Of a DNA stretch of 64,000 nt, positions 58,141 through 64,000 are shown one piece after another. The stretch's first letter is position 1, and every line of letters starts with the position of its first letter. The translations under genes were made by a program, and so were the position numbers. The notes under the pieces are model-generated. The model was not told the origin of the DNA. It made no database searches and was given only the letters and a program-made list of their open reading frames with translations. The stretch is from Zooshikella harenae (GTDB lineage Bacteria; Pseudomonadota; Gammaproteobacteria; Pseudomonadales; Zooshikellaceae), in assembly GCF_018837975.1 (NCBI RefSeq), contig NZ_JAGSOY010000023.1, forward strand, positions 1 through 64,000. Reading direction: 5' to 3'.

Positions 58141-59508
58141 TTATGCATTTGTTTTCTGTAAGAGTGCATAAAAAAAGCCATCATGGCTATTGTCAGTAGG
58201 AAGTAATTGTCTGCCATAACCCGTGTCAAAACCCCAACCTACTTCCAGGTTTAGCAATGAAGCATTACTTGTTTGCTGTAAAAAGTGTGCAACCTGTTGG
58301 CTATTTTCTTGTTGCATAACAGAACATGTTGCATAGAGTAACTTGCCTCCAGGCTTAAGCAAAGCCCAAAGTGTTGCTAGTATTTGTTGTTGGAGTTTTG
58401 CTAAGTTATCTATGTCATTGGCGTGTCTAAGTAATTTTATGTCTGGGTGACGACGGATAACGCCTGTTGCTGAACAAGGGGCATCCAGCAAAATACGATC
58501 AAATAATTCACCATTCCACCAATCCTCAGGTTTACCTGCATCACCAGCGATACAGTGTGCATTAAGCTTAAGCCGGGACAAATTCTCTTTGATCCGTTGT
58601 AAACGCTCACTGTCAAAGTCTAGCGCAATCATGCTGGCCAATTCTGGCTCATGCTCTAACATATGACAGGTTTTTCCTCCTGGGGCGGCACAGGCATCTA
58701 AGACATGTTGACCTGGGACAAGGTCTAATAAGGCTGGTGTTAATTGCGGTGCTTCATCTTGCACGCTGACAAAGCCGTCAGCAAAGTCGGGAAGTAAGGC
58801 TACATCAACGGGTTGATTAAGCTGAATACCTACGGATGAGTGAGGGGTTGCGAATGCTTCAATGCCATTGGTTTGGAGTGTTTGTAAATACTCATCTCGC
58901 TTTATATGGCGTTGGTTTACCCTTAATGTCATCGGTGGATGTTGATTATTGGCGGTTACAATAGCTTGCCACTGGTTAGGGTATTGTGTTTTCAGTATCG
59001 CTAACAGCCATGAAGGATGATTGAAAATCACTTCAGTGCCGTGAGTTGAAGAAATATTGTTTTGCTGTCGTTGATAACTTCTTAACACCCCGTTTATTAA
59101 TTTATTAGCCCATGGCTTTTTTAATTGCTTAGCACCAGCCACTGTTGCAGATACAGCTGCATGAGCAGGTGTTCGCATATGAGAGAGCTGTAAAATGCCC
59201 AGCATAATAAGCGCCATAATATCCTGATCTTTAGGTTTAAGGGGCTTTTGTAAGAATTGATGGGCTGCATGTTGCAATTCATAGAAGTGTCTGCAGCAGC
59301 CAAAACACAGCGCTTGAAACAGCCCACTCTCTGCTTGGGTGACTTGCAGAGAGTACTTGGGTAATAAGCTCGCGAGTGATTGCTTATTTACGATGACCTC
59401 TTTGATAACCAAGGCTGCTGCGGTTCGGGCACTTAGTTTGCCACCTTGCTTTTTACTCGCATGCGTATTTTGGTTAGGGTGTTTTGCTGGGGGCGTTTGT
59501 CCACTCAT
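58141..59508 (-). CDS. rsmB: 16S rRNA m5C967 methyltransferase RsmB
   Basis: The 455-aa protein has an N-terminal NusB-like domain (about residues 25-160) and a SAM-dependent methyltransferase with DACAAPGGKTCH. The two catalytic Cys motifs are DAPCSATGVIRRHPDIK and YATCSVM. It methylates C967 of 16S rRNA. The start overlaps the fmt end (ATGA). Confidence 0.96.
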   Translation of the reverse strand: MSGQTPPAKHPNQNTHASKKQGGKLSARTAAALVIKEVIVNKQSLASLLPKYSLQVTQAESGLFQALCFGCCRHFYELQHAAHQFLQKPLKPKDQDIMALIMLGILQLSHMRTPAHAAVSATVAGAKQLKKPWANKLINGVLRSYQRQQNNISSTHGTEVIFNHPSWLLAILKTQYPNQWQAIVTANNQHPPMTLRVNQRHIKRDEYLQTLQTNGIEAFATPHSSVGIQLNQPVDVALLPDFADGFVSVQDEAPQLTPALLDLVPGQHVLDACAAPGGKTCHMLEHEPELASMIALDFDSERLQRIKENLSRLKLNAHCIAGDAGKPEDWWNGELFDRILLDAPCSATGVIRRHPDIKLLRHANDIDNLAKLQQQILATLWALLKPGGKLLYATCSVMQQENSQQVAHFLQQTSNASLLNLEVGWGFDTGYGRQLLPTDNSHDGFFYALLQKTNA

Positions 59509-60470
59509 AAAGTCTGTGTAGATGTGAATTGTTGATTAATTGTAAATAAGTGGCCACGACTATTTAAGATATCTTGAGCACTCATCGCTTTTGCACCAGC
59601 CAGTTGTAGCTTGGTTATGCGAATTGCATTATGTAGGCAGGCTACTGTAATGCCGTGTTTGTTTGTCGCTAAAATTGTGCCTGGTTCTGCTTGGTGAGTA
59701 TTTGCTTCCAGTTCAGCTGACCAGATACGCACTGCTTCACCATTCACATAACTATATGCAATAGGACGAGGATTAAAGCCACGTATCTGTCGGTGTATCA
59801 CCTCAGCAGCTTGCTGCCAATTAATTTCAGCTTCTGCTTTGCTGATTTTTTCCGCATAAGTTGCCTGGTTATTATCTTGCTTTTCAGGAGATAGGCTTGC
59901 TTGAGCGAGTGAAGAGAGAGCATCAGGTAGCGTTTGTGCACCAAGTGCGGTAATACGTTGGTAGAGGTCTGCTGATGTATCTGTCTGAGTAATAGGACAT
60001 TCCGCTTTTACCAGCATATCACCCGTATCTAGTCCTGCATCCATTTGCATTATGGTTACCCCAGTTTTTTGATCCCCTGCCAGTAAAGCACGTTCAATGG
60101 GGGCTGCACCTCGCCATCGTGGTAGTAATGAAGCATGCACATTGATACAGCCTAAACGCGGGATATCCAACACGGCTTGTGGCAATATTAAGCCATAGGC
60201 TACAACGACCATAACATCAGGTTTTAAGGTGGCTAACTCGGCTTGTGCATCTGGATCACGTAATGTTTTTGGTTGATAAACAGGAATTTGCTGTTGTTGA
60301 GCCAGTGCTTTTACTGGGCTCATGGTCACTTTTCGGCCACGACCTGCTGGACGGTCAGGCTGGCTATAAACTGCGACGATTTGGTGTTCACTGTTCAATA
60401 ATGTGACTAAGTGGGCAGCTGCAAAGTCTGGTGTACCTGCAAACACAACTGTTAGTGGTGATTGGCTCAT
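59505..60470 (-). CDS. fmt: Methionyl-tRNA formyltransferase
   Basis: The 321-aa enzyme shows VVFAGTPDFAA, the catalytic NVHASLLPRWRGAAPIERALLAGD and MDAGLDTGDML. It formylates initiator Met-tRNA. ATG 60470 has AGGAGA just upstream; 18 further codons back to 60524 are unsupported. It follows def by about 110 bp. Confidence 0.97.
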   Translation of the reverse strand: MSQSPLTVVFAGTPDFAAAHLVTLLNSEHQIVAVYSQPDRPAGRGRKVTMSPVKALAQQQQIPVYQPKTLRDPDAQAELATLKPDVMVVVAYGLILPQAVLDIPRLGCINVHASLLPRWRGAAPIERALLAGDQKTGVTIMQMDAGLDTGDMLVKAECPITQTDTSADLYQRITALGAQTLPDALSSLAQASLSPEKQDNNQATYAEKISKAEAEINWQQAAEVIHRQIRGFNPRPIAYSYVNGEAVRIWSAELEANTHQAEPGTILATNKHGITVACLHNAIRITKLQLAGAKAMSAQDILNSRGHLFTINQQFTSTQTL

Positions 60471-60580
60471 TGTTTCTCCTGACAAGACGATAAGGCCTGC
60501 TTTGTAAAAGCAAGCCAGAAGCATACTCTATTGAGGGAGACTAGAACTAGATGAGATATGTTTGAAAGTGGTGTTAGGGC

Positions 60581-61102
60581 TTATGCACTCACTGGATGTT
60601 GTTGTAAGCGATGTGCCTTTTCAAGTCTCTTTTTGATGCGGTTCCGCTTTAGTGGAGATAAATAATCAACAAACAGCTTACCATTCAAATGATCCACTTC
60701 ATGTTGGATACACACAGCCTGTAAGTCTTCTAACTCCAACGTAAAAGACTCACCGTCAACGTTTAGTGCTGTTACTTTGACACGGTTAGGACGAACGACC
60801 TCTTCATAAAAGCCGGGTACAGACAAGCAGCCTTCTTGAAGGTGGCCTTGTTCATCAGTCATTGGGGTAATTTCGGGATTGATAAAGACTAATGGATCAT
60901 TCTGCTCTTCTGAAGTATCCATTACAACCACACGCTTGTGCTCATTGACTTGGGTAGCAGCAAGTCCAATACCTGGGGCTGCATACATTGTTTCCAGCAT
61001 GTCCTTGGCAAGCTGCTTGATAGCATCATCTACCTTTTCAACTGGTTGTGCCTTGGTTCGTAAACGAGAGTCAGGAAACTCCAGAATGTTTAAGATAGCC
61101 AT
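60581..61102 (-). CDS. def: Peptide deformylase
   Basis: The 173-aa metalloenzyme has all three motifs: [16 protein letters not shown] and [12 protein letters not shown] (Cys and two His bind Fe2+). It removes the N-formyl group put on by Fmt. Full length. Confidence 0.97.
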   Translation of the reverse strand: MAILNILEFPDSRLRTKAQPVEKVDDAIKQLAKDMLETMYAAPGIGLAATQVNEHKRVVVMDTSEEQNDPLVFINPEITPMTDEQGHLQEGCLSVPGFYEEVVRPNRVKVTALNVDGESFTLELEDLQAVCIQHEVDHLNGKLFVDYLSPLKRNRIKKRLEKAHRLQQHPVSA

Positions 61103-61692
61103 GCTTTCTCTCTACCTCTATTCAACCGCTACCCACTTTAGGAAGCCTATAATAATACAATAGCGCAAAACAAAAAACTGGCTTTAGTTATGGCCTTTAG
61201 TCAGCTTCTAGGAGTTCTCTCCTTATTTCAATTGGTCAAGGGGCTATTCTCTACTCTTCTTTACTCTCTATAGAGTTAGTGGGTAAGCGTACACTATCAC
61301 TCACTTCTTAGTCTTTTGCTCTTAATAGTTTGTCTGTTTAATGAAGGTATTAGTTCAACTGCTGGTTTGATGTGAGATCAGCATCTATAATTTTTGGTTA
61401 TCGGTATCTCTTGATTAAATATTAGTTGCTCACAAATAAATAGTTATATGTTTCACATTTTTTGTGAAAAAGTAACGGTAATACAGAAAATCCTGCGCTA
61501 TATTGCGCTTAGAGGCATTGATGATATGAGTGCCCATATGATTCACGATCACTTTGTATATACAACAGACTGTGTGTATTGATATGTGTAAAGCACAACA
61601 AGGAGATCGAATTTGTTTTCGGGGGAGTCCACTCCATCGTTTTATCAGCCTTAATTGTAAACACTATAACCAATAAGTTAGGGGCCTTCACC
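61103..61692. other. Intergenic region between def and the LysM gene (divergent)
   Basis: This 590-bp gene-free stretch must hold divergent promoters for def-fmt-rsmB and the LysM gene. A short palindrome CTCTATAGAG is at about 61265-61274. Nothing else stands out. Confidence 0.45.
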
Positions 61693-62727
61693 ATGAGGAA
61701 AGTGCTGCTTGGGATAGTATTATCCTGTTTGTTCAGCTTTTCAGCCTTTGGGGCGACAGATGATGTAGTGAAGTCAGGGCATCCGCAGTCCTATACAGTG
61801 AAACGCGGTGATACCCTCTGGGATATTTCAAGCATGTTTTTAAGTAAGCCGTGGATGTGGCCTGAAATATGGCATGTTAATCCCGAAATTAAAAACCCGC
61901 ATAAAATCTACCCTGGTGATGTGATTAGCTTAGTTTATGTAGATGGTAAACCACGACTAATGCTGGGTAAACGTGGTGCTGGAGGGCGTACAATTCGTTT
62001 GTCGCCTAAAATTCGCTCTACGCCTATTGATACGGCAATACCCTCTATTCCTCTAAATGCAATTAGCAGCTTTTTAAAGCGGAGTCGAATAATTGATAAC
62101 ACCGATGGTGTTTCAAAAGCACCCTATGTTATTGCTAGCCGTCAAGAAAGAATTGTTACAGGTGCAGGCGATATTATTTATGCGAGAGGACAGTTCCCAG
62201 AAGATGCTCAGGCCATGGGGGTTTTCCGTAAAGGAAGAGATTATACTGATCCAAAAACAAAAGAATACTTAGGCACTGTTGTTCATGATATTGGTATAGC
62301 TAAAATTAAGTCTGTTTCTGGTGATGTGGGTACTGTTTCTGTTATGGAAAGTAACCAGGAAATTAGAGTGGGTGATCGCTTGTTAGAGACAGAAGAAACG
62401 GCTGTACAACCTACATTTTATCCCAGTGCTCCTAAGCAAACTGTTGAAGGGGAAATACTGAGTGTTATCGGTGGTGTTACTCAAATTGGCCAGTTTGATA
62501 ATGTGCTGATTAATCTTGGTGGCCGAAATGGTATGGTTTCTGGAACCGTTTTATCAATAAATAGAGTTACAATCGTTAACGATTCGCTGGCTAAGCAAAA
62601 AGTGCAGCTACCACCAGAGCATGTTGGTACACTGATGGTTTATAAAGCCTTTGATAAAATGAGTTATGGTATTGTGCTAAAAGCATTACAACCTATTAAT
62701 ACGGGTGATATGGTGACCAATCCGTAG
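61693..62727 (+). CDS. Exported LysM-domain protein
   Basis: The 344-aa protein has a signal peptide (MRKVLLGIVLSCLFSFSAFGA) and a LysM domain at about residues 33-85 (YTVKRGDTLWDISSMFLSKPWMWPEIWHVNPEIKNPHKIYPGDVISL). A C-terminal region of about 200 residues of unknown function follows. It is the LysM gene found beside def and dprA in Pseudomonas. It presumably binds peptidoglycan in the periplasm. The longer frame starting at 61579 adds 38 residues in front of the signal peptide and is rejected. Confidence 0.92.
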   Translation: MRKVLLGIVLSCLFSFSAFGATDDVVKSGHPQSYTVKRGDTLWDISSMFLSKPWMWPEIWHVNPEIKNPHKIYPGDVISLVYVDGKPRLMLGKRGAGGRTIRLSPKIRSTPIDTAIPSIPLNAISSFLKRSRIIDNTDGVSKAPYVIASRQERIVTGAGDIIYARGQFPEDAQAMGVFRKGRDYTDPKTKEYLGTVVHDIGIAKIKSVSGDVGTVSVMESNQEIRVGDRLLETEETAVQPTFYPSAPKQTVEGEILSVIGGVTQIGQFDNVLINLGGRNGMVSGTVLSINRVTIVNDSLAKQKVQLPPEHVGTLMVYKAFDKMSYGIVLKALQPINTGDMVTNP

Positions 62728-62768
62728 CTGCGATCTTTTATTCCTAAAATAAGACAATAGTTATATAC

Positions 62769-62796
62769 AAAGGGGGGCATCTGTCCTCCTTTTTTG
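62769..62796 (+). terminator. Terminator after the LysM gene
   Basis: The stem AAAGGGGG / CCTCCTTT (one G-U pair) is followed by a T-run, 40 bp after the LysM gene stop. Confidence 0.75.
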
Positions 62797-62937
62797 TGTT
62801 AGTTACTTTGGAAGAAATTTTAATCAACCAGATACTGTTTTAATTGTTTGTTGAAGTTTAATGATCAGGCTTATTATATATCCCACAGTGATGGGTATAT
62901 TGGGTATCCAAAGGATAATGATGAGGTTGATAGATAT

Positions 62938-64000
62938 ATGCCATATCAGCAATATGAATGGACTGCCATTGCACCATGGTTAACATTATTCTTAGTGCCT
63001 GGCATTGGACCACGTCGTTTTAACCAACTGCTGGAAAAAATGGGCACACCTGAAAATGTATTAGCCTCGAATCCTAGCTCCCTGACCGGTTTACCAAAAG
63101 AGTCTATTGAAGGATTAAGGCAATTACAAAAGCAGTCTGGTGAAGTCTATTCAGTGATTCAGCAGCAACTTGAAGATACTTATCTTTGGTTTGAGAAACC
63201 TCATCACTATATTATTCCTTACCAGGCGAGTTTATATCCTAAGTTATTACAAGAGCTAGTAGATGCTCCTCCACTACTTTTTGTTAATGGGCAGTTAGAG
63301 TTTTTATCACTTAAGCAGATAGCCATTGTTGGTAGTCGAAACCCGAGCAATCAGGGGCAGGAAAATGCTTATTCATTTGCAGCAGAGTTAGCCAGCCGAG
63401 GTTATGTCATTACCAGTGGTCTGGCATATGGGGTGGATGCAGCAGCACACCAAGGGGCATTAGCAGGCGGCGGAGCGACAATTGCAGTTTTAGGCACAGG
63501 ACTTGATGTTGTTTACCCTGCTCGTCATAAAGCGTTAGCTGAGCGTATCAGTGAACGTGGAGCTTTGATTAGTGATTTCCCGCTGACAACAAAGCCTCAA
63601 TCCAGCAACTTTCCTCGTCGAAATAGGCTCATCAGTGGGCTGAGTACAGGCGTTTTGGTTGTTGAAGCGACACTGAATAGTGGTTCGTTGATTACTGCTC
63701 GACTAGCAGCAGAGCAAGGGCGTGATGTTTTTGCTATACCAGGATCAATTCACAACCCTCTAAGTAAAGGCTGCCATGAACTTATTCGACAAGGCGCCAA
63801 ACTGGTTGATCAAGTCGATCACATTGTGGAAGAGGTTAGACGCCAAACTCCACCCAATGTACAGCACATTGATTTTGAAAGTAATGATGCGTCAGAACAA
63901 ACATTTGAAGCAGAGCTTAATAATGAACAACAAAGTGTTATGCAAGCTTTGGAAGACACCACCTGCCATATTGACCAGATTGTGTTAAGAACAACACTTA
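62938..64000 (+). CDS. dprA: DNA processing protein DprA (cut by the window end)
   Basis: The frame runs from ATG 62938 (GAGG upstream) to the last base, at least 354 residues. It has an N-terminal helix-hairpin-helix-like part (LFLVPGIGPRRFNQLLEKMG). The Rossmann-like DprA core follows: IVGSRNPSNQG, SGLAYGVDAAAHQGAL, GATIAVLGTGLDVVYPARH, RRNRLISGLSTGVLVVEA and AIPGSIHNPLSKGCHELIRQGA. It loads RecA on incoming single strands during transformation. The C-terminal domain lies beyond the window. Confidence 0.95.
   Translation, partial: MPYQQYEWTAIAPWLTLFLVPGIGPRRFNQLLEKMGTPENVLASNPSSLTGLPKESIEGLRQLQKQSGEVYSVIQQQLEDTYLWFEKPHHYIIPYQASLYPKLLQELVDAPPLLFVNGQLEFLSLKQIAIVGSRNPSNQGQENAYSFAAELASRGYVITSGLAYGVDAAAHQGALAGGGATIAVLGTGLDVVYPARHKALAERISERGALISDFPLTTKPQSSNFPRRNRLISGLSTGVLVVEATLNSGSLITARLAAEQGRDVFAIPGSIHNPLSKGCHELIRQGAKLVDQVDHIVEEVRRQTPPNVQHIDFESNDASEQTFEAELNNEQQSVMQALEDTTCHIDQIVLRTTL

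Overview
The window is chromosomal DNA from a gammaproteobacterium. The order rpmH-oriC-dnaA-dnaN-recF-gyrB, followed by plsC-gmhB-glyS-glyQ and trkH-trkA-rsmB-fmt-def-LysM gene-dprA, is the arrangement known around the origin in Pseudomonas and relatives. The low GC content and the accessory genes suggest an Oceanospirillales-type marine bacterium (Zooshikella or Spartinivicinus would fit). That placement is inference, not a database result.

Layout. 0-4.5 kb: flavin reductase, a roughly 200-bp MITE-like element, a secreted M4 metalloprotease and a small unknown gene. 4.5-26.1 kb: one compact, very AT-rich locus. It encodes an almost complete flagellar export apparatus, MS ring, rod, hook and L/P rings, with its own sigma-28-like factor. 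It has no flagellin, filament cap, hook-filament junction, MotA/MotB, FlgJ or recognisable FliG. TPR proteins lie at both ends, and a small unknown protein and a CheY-like receiver follow. 26.1-31.2 kb: a sucrose PTS operon (scrK-scrA-scrB-scrR) with two LacI-type operator candidates. 31.2-33.3 kb: an orphan type VI effector (PAAR-LysM-amidase-M15) followed by a frameshifted, immunity-like exported protein. 33.5 kb: a DUF99 gene. 34.1-45.3 kb: mnmE, yidC, rnpA, rpmH, the replication origin, dnaA, dnaN, recF (which carries two parS sites) and gyrB. 45.3-46.4 kb: a ParA-type ATPase and a TraK-like small protein, probably a mobile-element remnant. 47.2-49.2 kb: glutathione-dependent formaldehyde detoxification. 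49.2-64 kb: the conserved block from plsC to dprA, with dprA cut by the window end.

How the genes work together. The most interesting system is the 21-kb flagellum-derived locus. All gate proteins (FliP, FliQ, FliR, FlhA with its FHIPEP-type region, FlhB with its NPTH cleavage site), the ATPase complex (FliH, FliI, FliJ), the MS ring, rod, hook and outer rings are intact. The parts needed for rotation are missing, replaced or shortened: a 140-aa unknown sits in the fliG position, FliF has a 31-residue cytoplasmic tail, and FliM is 248 aa without a CheY-binding N-terminus. I infer a non-rotating hook-basal-body that serves as a secretion or contact device. It may have its own regulation (sigma factor, receiver) and its own accessory TPR proteins. 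Downstream of mnmE the usual mnmG-rsmG-parAB neighbours are absent, so the whole accessory region (about 3.4-34 kb) looks inserted next to the origin core.
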